Shown: in pieces, positions 44,991 to 55,509 of the stretch
How the letters are laid out: each line of letters begins with the position of its first letter
Numbering within the stretch: the stretch's first letter is position 1
Assembly (NCBI RefSeq): GCF_932294415.1
Contig: NC_065545.1
Span: 41,454,327-41,518,326 of the forward strand
Direction: 5' to 3'
From: Quercus robur
Taxonomy: Eukaryota; Streptophyta; Magnoliopsida; Fagales; Fagaceae
DNA: 64,000 bases
Notes under the pieces: generated by a model
Databases searched by the model: none
Seen by the model: only the letters and a program-made list of their open reading frames with translations
Told to the model about the DNA's origin: nothing
Program-made: the position numbers and the translations under genes

Positions 44991-45779
44991 ACTGATGCAC
45001 AAATAGTTTGGATTTCTAGAAATATGATTTTGTGCAGAGGTTTGTGGTTGGACTTTGGAGTATCATTTGTCGCTTAAAATGAGGAGTAATAGCCTTTCTT
45101 GAACCATTTTCCTGGTTAACAATAGTGTTTATGTCAAAACTTTTATGTCTTTGTTCCTCAAAATGTCTATTTAGGAGCATGGTTCTTTAATTTTTTATAG
45201 GGAAAAACTTAGGTTCAATTACTAAGTGTTAAATCTTAGGTTTCCAAATTAAATTCAACCTCAGGGTTGATTGATCAATGCAGCGGTATTATCTTCTCCC
45301 ATGACCAGTTGACAGTGTAGTTCATTGGCCAATGTAACCATGTAATTAAATTTAATTGGGTAACCTATGGTACAGCACCTAAGGAACTATACCTAGGTAC
45401 CCCCCCCACACACACACACATATAATTTCCTTTATGATTGATAAAATTTTAGTTAGGTGCAGATTTTGTATATCATGTGTAATTGATGAGTTAATGTTCT
45501 TGTCCACCTACATGCTCAATCTATAGATTAAATTCCTACCTTACTCTATAAACGATAAAGTTGTTATTTAATTAAGGACCTTAGGCATGTGTTGACCCTA
45601 TTCTTGATGTATTACCTGCACAATCACTACAATTATTTTCAACTGGTATTTTTCTATGAAGTCTTGGATGCTGTAATAACTTTCTTTTTGTGTATTATCA
45701 CAGGTGTGGAATCGAATTCTGTTACAGATGTGGAACTGCAACAACTCGCTCTCATTTTTGTTCAAAGTGTAAATGTTAG
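43613..45779 (+). CDS. RBR-type E3 ubiquitin ligase (RING-IBR-RING)
   Basis: Two exons, 43613-44679 and 45704-45779, join across a GT-AG intron to 380 residues. The first 170 residues are low-complexity (Pro/Ser runs, an Asp run at about 56-62). RING1 starts at residue 173 (CEICTETKSG, then GCDHAYCTEC and CPVPEC). The IBR has YCPFKDC, CPNC, FCAQCKVPWH. RING2 has RCPSC and NQGC, with the likely catalytic Cys at 350, and finishes across the intron as KCRCGIEFCYRCG. RBR ligases take ubiquitin from E2 onto that Cys before passing it to a substrate. It resembles the plant RSL1/RNF144-like group, but it ends right after RING2 and lacks a C-terminal membrane anchor. Starts at codon 1 or codon 3 (43619) are both possible. 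Substrate unknown. Confidence 0.92.
44953..44999. repeat. 47-base poly-A run in the RBR intron
   Basis: An uninterrupted A-run. It could be the tail of an inserted retroelement, but no body or target duplication was found beside it. Confidence 0.85.
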
Positions 45780-46879
45780 TGGTTAGGAGACAAATTCCAC
45801 AATGGTCTTTGTATAGATACATTGGGTATTGTCATTTAGTGGATGGCGAAAAGTTAGATCTTTTTTGCCTGAAAATATTATAATTAGTTATGCCGGATAA
45901 TATTTGAATATTATTTATCTTTTCTAAAGGACCTCAAAGATGATATCTTGACCTTCTTGAAGGACATCTAGATTATCTTACTACCAAACCAAGTATACAA
46001 ATCTCTTTTCTTTTTCTTTTTCTTTTTTTTTTGGTGGCTTGTAATTGCTTGTTTGTTGAGAATTTATAAGCAACCCGATACTCACAATGGATGTTGTCTG
46101 GGACTAGTTTATCCACGTTGGCACTCACAATTCCAATTTATCTACCTGGTTCAAGTTCTAGTTTCAGATTATGTGCCAAATTGGTCTTATTTGAGATAAA
46201 GGAATTTTGAGTTCCTCCACAAACTTGGCATTGAAGTCTGCACCACTTAGATTCCCCACCATCTATGAATCAGTATTATCAACCACAACCACAGGATCAT
46301 TACTTCTGAACTGCACAATGTTCATTTGCAACAATAACAGAGGCTGCTGCCCAGGAGACGCGTTAGTCATTATGTTTTCCTATTGACAGGTAATTAAATA
46401 CAAGAACAGGAAATTATTTGTCTTTGTTTTAGACCAGGAGCGAAAGAATAGTCCTTATACTTCTTTGTGTCCTTCTGTTTGAAGGAATAGATTATCTAGT
46501 ACACATTTCTTGTCTCTTAACCCCTATCTTACTCCTTCCTGGTGATGATTGCATTCTTGGGATTGGTTTTCCACCTATGCTTATTTTAATTTCATGTTCT
46601 CACCAGTGTGTGTGTGTGTGTGACATGTGTTGTTGGTTGAAGTCCACTTATTTATAAGGCCACTGATTAGTCTGTGAGGTAATGGTCATCACATATCAGG
46701 CTGAGGACAACTTCATGTTTGGCTGGACATTTTAAGTGTTGCTTGTGATGCATGCTTTTTGATGGTCCTTCCTGATGAATTGCTTTAAAGAAATGGTTGC
46801 CAACATTTAATTGTGATTGTTGGGCTCTTCTTTACAAAGGTTCCATAAGTTATCACATACATATATAACTGTGATTGTA

Positions 46880-46975
46880 ATTAGCAAGCTGAAGTCTTTT
46901 CTCATTTATAATTATCATTTTACTTATCAAAAAAAAAATATATATATATATATATATATTAGCAAGCTGAAGTCT
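46880..46975 (+). mobile_element. Sixty-base LINE-tail insertion with 18-bp target duplication
   Basis: ATTAGCAAGCTGAAGTCT is repeated exactly at 46880-46897 and 46958-46975. The 60 bases between end in ttttacttatc, an A-run and TA repeats, and ttacttatc-poly(A) is the 3' end of LINE B. This is what target-primed reverse transcription leaves when it stops almost at once. Confidence 0.85.
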
Positions 46976-47109
46976 AAGTGGCTCTTGATTCTGACTTCTG
47001 AGTCAGTTGTTAAGTTGATCCAGACTTTGCTTTGAAATGCTTATGTTTCAAGAAAAAAAATACAGAAGTATGATGTTACTTACAAAATTCAAGTTGACTT
47101 CGTATTGGG

Positions 47110-47432
47110 CACTTTTGCACTTTAAGTATCCGCAAAATGCCAGCGTCTGGCATTTTGCGATTTCCTTCTTTTTTATTTATTTATTTATTTTTAATTGAGA
47201 AGCACGTGAAGATGTTGTCTGTCACTGTTCACGGGACAGTGATAGACATTTGACCAGAGAATAAACAGTGGACGGTGCACACCAGTGGGTCCCGTGCACT
47301 GTTCACAGGACCCACAAACCTCTTTTTTCAGCAATTTTTTCCTTAAAAATGGGTTCCATGGTACTATTCACACATTTAAAAATTATTTTGCTACAGTGTT
47401 TTCAGCAAAATAAGCGGTATCCAAATGGACCC
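47110..47432. mobile_element. MITE-like repeat, family M1 (copy 5)
   Basis: It contains the hairpin cactgttcacgggacagtg and cccgtgcactgttcacagg, plus gctacagtgttttcagcaaa, and ends gtatccaaatggaccct. A truncated further copy starts at about 47440 (gcgtttggattgagcttat). Confidence 0.7.
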
Positions 47433-47659
47433 TAAGTATGCGTTTGGATTGAGCTTATCAACCCTGCGTCTGCATTTTTTTTTTTTGGGAGAAGCGCGTT
47501 TCTGAGTAACCAGTGGTTTCCTTTGCTCTGAACCTAGGAAATATGACGTTTGTTATGCAAGTCCATGGACTTCTTTGATTATGCTAGGGTATTCGTGTGG
47601 TATCAGTTTGATGGAGGCTGGTTTGAGATTGGAATGCTTGGACAATGTAAGTTACTTAG

Positions 47660-48160
47660 AGTAGTTTAGGAAATGCAAACTCTTCAAGAGACACACTCTT
47701 GGTATGATACCTCTCATGTAAGTGTTCATTTAATGCTCCAAAAACTGATTATAAAGTAGTAGGCTTGGTACATTTATAGCCATCAAGGCAGGCTGCTATT
47801 GGTTGGCTGGTTTGTTGCACTTGTTGCTCTTTGATTGGCTTACAATAAAAACTTTCTAACTAACCGGCCCTAACTGACTGATCTTACCACTGCCTTATCA
47901 CTAACTGTTTTATTTCATGGATACACTATCAATCAGTTACAAGAGATCTAATACTAAGAATGCATTATATTACAAGCGCTGCAGGGCAAAGCAACCACAT
48001 AATGAACAATAGTCCAGCACTGTTATATATCTTGACTGCACTGCATCATGACTTAGCTGCATTAGCTTCATAGCTACAGCAGCATGCTCAGTAGCCACTT
48101 GCAAACACTAGGAATGCACTGCAAGTCTGCATCACAGTCCCCTGTCATACGTAATCATTC
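47660..48160. repeat. Possible LTR or dispersed repeat
   Basis: The stretch has paired phrases (aatcagttacaagagatcta, actaactgttttatttcatg) and the look of a copia-type LTR leader, but I could not fix ends or a target duplication. Weak call. Confidence 0.25.
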
Positions 48161-48765
48161 TTTTCCCTGAAATCATTGTAACAGAATGAGTCAAACTTGG
48201 TCTCCAAAGGTGCATAATAATACAAAAGAAATGGCAAGTACTTCTCTGAATGTTGATAAACATGCAATCTGTGGGCTGCATGTCATTGATTGGACCTTTT
48301 TTTACAAAATGGAAACCTTGAGTTCCTTGACATTCAAAATAATGGTATCGATTATTTTATTGTGGTATGTTTGCTCTTTTATGTTAGTTTATTATGGGTA
48401 TTCCTTTGGTACTGTCTATATTTGTATCATGATTAATACTTAAAAAGTATGTTAGGAAGTGGTTGATTTTTTAGGATAGAAATACCTTGTGCTTGTGGTT
48501 TAGTAGTCTAATCAACTGGTTGTGATGTGTATAATTGGTTCTATAACCAGTGCTTATACTATTCTGATTATTATTTTTTCTTGGTTTTGTAGCATTTAGA
48601 TATCTTTTGTATTTCAAGGCTCTGAATTTTAAGCTCAATATCTTTTAGATCATTGTTCAATAGCTGTAAAGTAAGTGATTTAAAATATGTCTTTTCATTT
48701 TGGGGTTTTTTTTTTTTTTTTGGACGAACTTTTTGGGGTTTCTAAATGAAAGTGAGTTGATTCAT

Positions 48766-48990
48766 TTTGGTGTGCATTTGGGATTGCTTAAAAAACTAGT
48801 TTTTTTTATTATTCAGCTTATTTTTGCTACTATTCATGGATTCTATTGCACTTTTTGGTACTATTTATGGTCCTACTGTACTATTCATGGTCCCACTATA
48901 CTATTTCAGCTACCTTTTAGCTTTATCTACAGTATTTTCAGCAAAAAGTTTTCAGTTTCAGCTAAATAAGTCGTTCCTAAATAGACACTT
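48766..48990. mobile_element. MITE-like repeat, family M1 (copy 6)
   Basis: It runs from tgtgcatttgggattgctta to agtcgttcctaaatagacac, with ttttgctactattcatgg and ctacagtattttcagcaaaa inside. Confidence 0.6.
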
Positions 48991-49696
48991 GAGTTGAAAC
49001 TTAAGAATAGATCATTTGATTTTATTTTTTTAGCTGAAGAGTAAGTTGTAATTGTCAAGTTAATGTAAGTACAGGATACAAGATGATAGTGAGCCTAGGC
49101 TTAACATCAACCCAATCAGTAACCACTAGGCTGATCCTGTTCTATTCTCCATAGGATTCATTTGTTGAGCTTGAGTTGGGTCAAGACTTCAAATGTGAAA
49201 AGCACACATCAAAGATGGTACTAATGATTTTGAGGCATGAGAATGCCTTTTGTCCTGTGGGTCACATAAATTTTAATTTCAAATCCAATTCTGGCATTCT
49301 TAAAGATTTCATCAGCTAAAAATGGAGCTATGTCAGTTTCTTGAAAATTAGTATGAAATTCTTTTTGGACTCCTCACCCATGCCTTCTGTTCTAGTCCCC
49401 AATATTTCGCACAATTCACTGATTCAGTCCCTGAGGTATCTTCAAACTGTGTAAGGCCACTTCCCTTCTTTTTGTTTAACCTTCACTCTCTCCCTCTCTC
49501 TCTCTTAAATATATATCTTAAATTAATGGAATTTTCTTCTTTTTGCAGGGCTTGCTTAAACCAAGTTATATTTTGTCAATATAATGTTATGGTATTCACT
49601 TAATTTGACACAATTACCGAAACTGTATTAACTATCATCAACTTGAAAATTGTGTCTGTTCTCCATAGTTCTATGTTCTATTCTTAGCTAATGCAG

Positions 49697-49720
49697 GTTC
49701 CCCCCCCCCCCCCCCCCCCC
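49697..49720. repeat. Poly-C tract
   Basis: A run of about 24 C in intergenic DNA. Copy number is likely uncertain. Confidence 0.85.
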
Positions 49721-49776
49721 CAAAAACTCAACTCTCTTTTCTTTCTTCCTTTGTACTTTTGACTAGTTTGTGTTTG

Positions 49777-50135
49777 TCGGACCATGACCCATGCCATTTC
49801 ACCTCAAAACCAATTGGTGATGAGAAAAACACATTGAAATCTTTTATGGCATTCGACATTGCGCCCCATGAGCCTACTTTTAAAGTGGTTGTAGTGAGTC
49901 AAATTTTGATCCCCCCAACAATTTCTCCCTCACAGTGACACTCTCGCGACTAGAACCCATGTCCTTGGCTCTAATATCATTTGTCGGATCGCGAGTTGTG
50001 CCATTCATCCTCAAAACCAATTGGTGATGAGAAAAGAGACTCTCAAATCTTTTATAGCATTTGACATCGCACTTCGTGAGTCTATTTTTAGAGTGGTTGT
50101 AGGGAGTTAAATTGTGGTCCTCCCAACAGTGCTCC
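49777..50135. repeat. About 200-bp tandem duplication
   Basis: Two diverged copies in a row share gtcggac/tcggatc, ctcaaaaccaattggtgatg and ttttagagtggttgtagg. The first starts near 49777, the second near 49980. Not coding. Confidence 0.7.
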
Positions 50136-50144
50136 TTTGCACAA

Positions 50145-50670
50145 AGTAGTTTTTTTTTTTTTAATTTATTTTTATTTTTTATAATTTATATAGATCCTTC
50201 TTATTTATCGAAGAAAAAAAAAAAGAAAAAAAAAAGATAATCGCTACAAAGATGTATAGATCAAAAGCCTATATGTAAGAGACTCAAAAGAAGTTTAATT
50301 TTGTAATGGTGAAGCAACTTCCTTGAAATGGACCAGCTGATTTTAAAACACAGAGAGAGATACATAGGCGAGCAAAGAAAGACAAGGAAAATGTTTCAAA
50401 AGCAAATGAGGCAATTACAAGAGAGAAAAGAACTAATGAACATAGAGAGAGATTTACTAGATGTGAATCCCCAAGTGCAAGACCAGTCAAACAAAAAGCC
50501 ACTAAAAGAAGCAAGCAACTGATTATCCGAACTATCCACATCCTCAAACGTCTGCCTATTACTCTTCCCCTAAGTACAACACATCAAACACAATGGAACT
50601 AAAACCCAGATGTCTGAAGAATGCTTCCCCAACCAATCCCACCAACCAAAAATAAAAGAGCAGGTATCAT
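50145..50670 (-). mobile_element. LINE 3' fragment
   Basis: On the minus strand, broken C-terminal ORF2 text is visible: SNRQTFEDVDSSDNQLL and FLFDWSCTWGF, equivalent to the end of LINE B ORF2 ([10 protein letters not shown]...LLDWFSMW). A T-run near 50150-50163 marks the 3' side. It ends about 35 bases before the first methyltransferase exon. Confidence 0.65.
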
Positions 50671-51315
50671 CTTTGTTCAGTGCATTCTGATTGTTGTTCT
50701 TTAGAATTTCAAATGAGTTATTACAAATTTAATGAATCTCAAAGAGAACAAACTGTGTTAAAGAGGCTGAAGCAGGGTGAGATTGTGGCATTGATAAGTG
50801 ATGCGGGGACACTTTGCGTTAGTGATCCTGGTATGGATTTGGTGAGTTTTGTAGTACATTCTGGTTTGCTGTTTGACTCTTGTTATTTTTTCATGCCCTC
50901 TAGTTTGAAAGATCAGTCATAATAAAACCTCGTTACCCTTTGGTGGGACGCATATTGTGGTAAAATGATCTTGATTGCAATTTTTAGTGGATGTAATACC
51001 TTCATTTTTCCACTTGAATTGAGTCAAATTAAAATGGGGTAGAATGATGTGGAAGTACTTCAGCAGTAATTTGGATGTGGTACATGGATATAGATATATA
51101 GTTAGGGTTGAGTACTCTTGTTTGTTTATCTTCCCTATTTATCCTCTTGTTCAGTCTTAGCATAAAGGTTAATTGTTTTTATATTATATGTCATTATTTC
51201 ATAAATGTTGATTGTGTAGAATGCTCATTTTTGCAACAAACAAGAGTTGTATTTATTTCTTCTTTCACTACAAAGTAGGCCAGCATGGTATGAATTTGGC
51301 TGGCTTTTAAACTAG

Positions 51316-51316
<1 letters not shown>

Positions 51317-51355
<39 letters not shown>

Positions 51356-51455
51356 GCTAAGGATACTTTGAGAAGGAGAGGAGGGGAGGGGAGTAGGAGG
51401 CCTGAATGCCCCCCCCCCCCCCCCCCCCCCCCCCGCCCCCCTCCCCCCCCCCCCC
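51317..51455. repeat. CT microsatellite and long poly-C tract
   Basis: A CT run at 51317-51352, then a C-tract at about 51409-51455 broken by single G and T bases. It lies in the first intron of the RsmI-type fragment. Such tracts are prone to sequencing error. Confidence 0.85.
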
Positions 51456-51751
51456 TGGTTAGCCACTTTGCTGGATGTTTGCAGTTGAGTTTTCGCTGTT
51501 GATTTATTTTGAGAATTGAAATGAATACATATTTGAAATCTTAGTGCAGGAAAGGTTATGTGTGGATGAGAATATTATTGTTATTCCCATTCCTAGGCCT
51601 TCCACTTTGATTGCTACTCTTTCTGACTCTTGTTTGGTCACTGATGGCATTGCATTTGGTAATTTTCTTACTCATAATGTGGGATAGCATGCTTATTGTA
51701 GGATTCAGTGTCCAAAATTTTAAGATGTTGAAAAACATTTTTTTTGTAAAT

Positions 51752-52015
51752 TACTGTAACGACCCAAGGAAAAACGCTAGTCACACTATACCTTAAAAAG
51801 ACTAGTCACAATTGAGGCTCTTTGTAATTGTTAATAAACCCCAGATCTACCGAGTATATGCCCGATGTGGGACTCATCACACACCCATGCACATCACACA
51901 ATCAATAAAATTGGGGCATCACAATTACAAACACATCTTGTGAGTTATGAGCCCACAACTTCACCCTTCCTCTTGTTTTTATAAGAGTGGAGGTGCCATT
52001 TGTGCACTGGGTACA
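51752..52015. repeat. LTR-like repeat starting tgtaacgaccc
   Basis: It has a TG...CA outline (tgtaacgacccaagg to actgggtaca) and the phrase gcccgatgtgggactc seen in plant LTR-derived repeats. No target duplication was found. Weak call. Confidence 0.3.
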
Positions 52016-52948
52016 ACTTTTTTTTAGGAGGTTCCATTTGTACTAGAGCTCATTGGCATTAGGATTTTAAACCTTATATTATATATACTGCAGCAATTGG
52101 ATTCCTAAACATGCTAGATCAAGAAGAGAGAGACTGATGGTTTCTGCAAATGAGTTGGTGACTCAAATATTCTATGTTCCTCCACACAAGCTTCATCAGT
52201 TTCTTAAAGAAACTTCTTTGCATTTCAGTGACTCCAGGTAAATTCCTTATCCACCTAAATGTACATATATCCTATTTGCTACTATGGAAATCTCTTTATC
52301 TGTTATATAATAGATGCAGGAAAACATATCAACAGTTTACTGGGAAGTGACAAAATTGTAAAATTCTTGCTTTGTCTGTCTGATTAGTAAACTTCTTCTT
52401 AACTTGCTTATTGGCAATATGAGCTATGTTCTTTCTTTTTCCTTTTAGTTTGCCCCTCCTTTTCTTGGAAATGTCATATTTGTTTTAAGGGAGTGCTGGA
52501 AGTATACACCCAATGTCACTGGATCAACATCAGTAACCTTTTGTTCCTGGGTGAGGATGGGTAACTTATTGATACTATAGCCTCTTGCTTTTAATTAATT
52601 CCTAGGTTATTAATTATTGTATGCAGCCAAATTTTGGTTTCTTGATACAATTAGGAGATTATCCTCAGGACTCCTGGTACAATGAGCAGTTTTACATCAA
52701 TTAGAGGGAGGCGAAATTATACGAGCTTTCACTCCTTTGAAGTTCTAATTATGGTTCATTTCATGTGACGATGGATTACAAAATGAAATTGTATTAGTAA
52801 ATTCATGTGTAATAGCTGATTTGCTGTGGATATTTACTCTTTTATAAGTAGATATACAGTTCCTTAGAATCAGCTTTGACAATTCATCATAACAATTGTA
52901 TTGCAGACGATGTTTCATAGCTCGAGAGATGACAATATGCACGAAGAG

Positions 52949-54257
52949 GTAGGTCCTACATTTTTACATCTTCTTCATGTTGCTTCAGTGAGTGAGAATG
53001 TGGATTGTAATGCTGTCTGGACTTCGGAGACTAATTTATCTGCGCTATAATATTTCCTTACCAAATTTGTGTTGAATATAATTATATTAGGCCAAATAGG
53101 CACCACAATATTGTGATGGTGACCTATTTGTGGATTGCAATGAGATCTTACTTTATCAACTGCAATAGACAAAGTCATTTATTCATTTGGTTGGGTATAT
53201 GGGGCACTATGGAGAGGTTTCTGATGCCATCAAGGCACTCAAGAATGATTTCTCTCTCTCTCTCTCATATCTTCTGTTTTTAGTACTCTTCAAGCACCCT
53301 CTCCCTTGGTCTGATTTTTATTAAAATGATGAAAACAAATACCTAAAGAGTACTTGCTGAGAACTACACTTGCTATGTCAAAGAAGGACGTTAAAGTTGT
53401 TTCAGTACTACATTTATCTTATTTTATGATGCAGCAAAAAGACCGTACCTTCATAGCCATCTGACAGTAATAGGGCTTAAGAGGAGCATCCAACAGAAAA
53501 GGCAACAAGAGATAGCAAAAGTATTGAACTTGAAACTCAAATGTTTCTAGGCTCAAGAAACCTAGGATATATTCGAGATATAAATTCATAAATGTCAAAA
53601 GACTGCTTAGGGAACTCTTAAATGACTACTGAAATGAGGCTTATTGTAATATTACAGTATAATTCTTAACTACATATGAATTTATAAACAAAAAAAAATT
53701 AACCATATATGAATTCTTTTAATTGAAGCTAACCAAGCTCATCAAAAGTCATATTCTAATCCCATAAAGTTACATAAAGAATATGAACATAAGTATTAAT
53801 TGGTTTGAATTTGAAATTTCTCTTTCAAATTGTAATTAATTTGGTTCAAGTGCTAAATGTGATAGCCATGTAGGGATATATTTGTGTCTATGCATGTATT
53901 TGTGCACAATTGTATTTTATCATATTAGTAATACTAGGGAAGTTTGTGAAAAGTAAAGGGTATGTGATTTTAATTAGGAAATTATACTGTGAGTGTGTGA
54001 TTTTAACAAAAAAACATAAAAAGGATTTGGTAATATTGTGCCTTTTGGAGCAATTAAGTTAAAATGAGTGTGTCCTTTAAAGTGGCCTTGGAGTCTAGAG
54101 GTAGAGCCTCCATGAATTTAGAAAAGTCACATGGTGAATAGTAGATATCCTTTAGTATTGTAATTCTTAAGATTTTGTTATATTAACTTCATATTACTTG
54201 TTAGACTTTACTTAATTTCAATTAACAGCTATTGGCTTTGGTATTTGCAATCTGTAG
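52949..54257. other. Sequence between gene fragments, unexplained
   Basis: No exon could be assigned. A short open phrase (GHYGEVSDAIKAL, near 53200-53240) is followed by a CT run, and I could not place it. AT-rich with short simple repeats. Confidence 0.35.
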
Positions 54258-54547
54258 ATACCTGGATAAACTTTTCAATCAGTATGTCACAATTGTTTGC
54301 TCCTTAACTTCCATTCTGGCTTTGGGGGAGGTATGCTTGTTTTACTAAATTTCATGATTTTGCTGGTTTAGCTGAGATGTTTGAAGCTACTACATTTGAT
54401 GGATTTAAATGGGATTGATTGTCCTGTTGTCATTCATTTGTCAGGTCATTCTACAAGCAATATGCACAAGATATGGACTTACTATCGGGGCCAAGTTCAT
54501 ATGGCTTGTGGGAGTTGTAATGATAATTTTCTATCCTATAGCTTGGG
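54258..54547 (+). pseudogene. DUF21/CNNM-type membrane protein gene fragment
   Basis: Two adjoining exon-like pieces match plant DUF21-domain proteins. Piece 1 (54258-54330): YLDKLFNQYVTIV and ILALGE, at a GT donor. Piece 2 (54445-54547): VILQAICTRYGLTIGAKF, then VMIIFYPIAW, after an AG acceptor. In intact members the text runs GEVIPQAICTRYGL...YPI and then into CBS domains. Here the rest is missing and the second piece runs into a stop soon after. All other exons are absent within the window. Partial, non-functional copy. Confidence 0.8.
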
Positions 54548-54769
54548 TGAGTTTATTTTGTTCTGTTCACTTGTGAATTTAGACTGATGCATGGCACTTT
54601 ATGAATTATCCTTGTGTAAATCTTGGACATAATATTTTTTTTATCCCTTTCATTTTACTGAGAAATTGATTTTTTTACTATGGGAGGTTGATAAAGAAAA
54701 AAAGCTTCCATTTATTCTTATTATTTCATGGAGAAGCAATCAACTTAATCCTTCTTCTATACTTTGCAG

Positions 54770-55509
54770 GATTAAACATCAGTCCATGCTTTGTCTGCCA
54801 AAAGGTCTGACTCTTTAGCAGAACCTTTAGATTGATATTCTTCCCTTAATCATAGAATATTTAATTTTTATGTACCTTGTGCATGCTATGCTGAATCATT
54901 TATTATTTCATTTTTCTTATTAGGTAGAGAATCACATTGTTGGAGCTCCATGTGGTGTGATGGATCAGAACTTAAAGCATGTGGTGAAGCCAACACACTT
55001 CTTGCAGTGATGTTCCAGGTATGCATATTAGCTCTGTAGAAAACTACTTGACTACAGTTTTTTCACAGATCAAAAAATGATGTCTAAATTTGAATCTATG
55101 CAACCTGCTGAGATATATCAAATTGCTTTCTTAGCTAGACATATTGACCATAGCCCAGTGCTTTTGTTGGTGCTGATTAACGTCATATGTGCTTACTCTA
55201 AGTAGCGATAACTTAGACTCATATTCCTTGTTATGGTACTGTCAGTTCATAAATATATTCTTGCTTTAAATTTCCATCTATGGTTTCTTTTTTGAGTACA
55301 TTTTGTGGACTTCATTGCTATAAGACATTAAAGATTTGAGAGATAATGTGCAGCAGAGATACCTTGTCTGTCTTAATTTTTTATTACTATAATTACATGT
55401 CTGCTGAGTTAGTTTGCTTAATTACTTGTCTCACAGGCTTTCAAAGCACTTATAACATCGGCAACTTCAGATGAGCAACATATGGGATCTTGGAGAACTA
55501 TTGTATGAG
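54770..55509 (+). pseudogene. ARA1: L-arabinokinase gene fragment
   Basis: Three exon-like pieces match the GHMP-kinase part of plant L-arabinokinase, which phosphorylates free L-arabinose in sugar salvage. Piece 1 (54770-54804): GLNISP then VCQK, with a three-codon loss. Piece 2 (54924-55018): VENHIVGAPCGVMDQ, a frameshift, then in another frame ACGEANTLLA. Piece 3 (55437-55509): AFKALITSATSDEQ, then a frameshift before LGELLYE. Exon order and direction are as in the parent gene, introns kept, but the long N-terminal glycosyltransferase-like part and the C-terminus are absent. It lies only 220 bases after the DUF21 piece. Confidence 0.85.

Larger units (their letters stand above)
50705..52948 (+). 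pseudogene. RsmI-type rRNA methyltransferase gene fragment
   Basis: Three exon-like pieces with GT-AG borders resemble plant homologues of bacterial RsmI (tetrapyrrole methylase family, 2'-O-methylation of 16S-type rRNA, probably organellar in plants). Piece 1 (50705-50841): SYYKFNESQREQTVLKRL and EIVALISDAGT, but LCVSDPG where GISDPG is expected. Piece 2 (52094-52237): PKHARSRRERLMVSANE and TQIFYVPPHKLHQFL, preceded by a four-base loss. Piece 3 (52907-52948): RRCFIAREMT, then a one-base frameshift. The N-terminal exons with the LYLVATPIGN-type start and the C-terminal exons are absent, so this is a dead partial copy. Confidence 0.85.

Noticed and set aside
48186-48443. 85-codon plus-strand frame beginning MSQTWSPKVHNN
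   Set aside because: No recognisable domain, no splice context, turns into hydrophobic AT-rich translation.
51752-52015. Complete solo LTR or TRIM
   Set aside because: TG...CA outline only; flanking 5-mers do not match, so kept as a low-confidence repeat.
53190-53250. Phrase GYMGHYGEVSDAIKALKNDF as an RNA-binding domain exon
   Set aside because: Too short, no RNP motif, followed by a CT run; kept only as unexplained.
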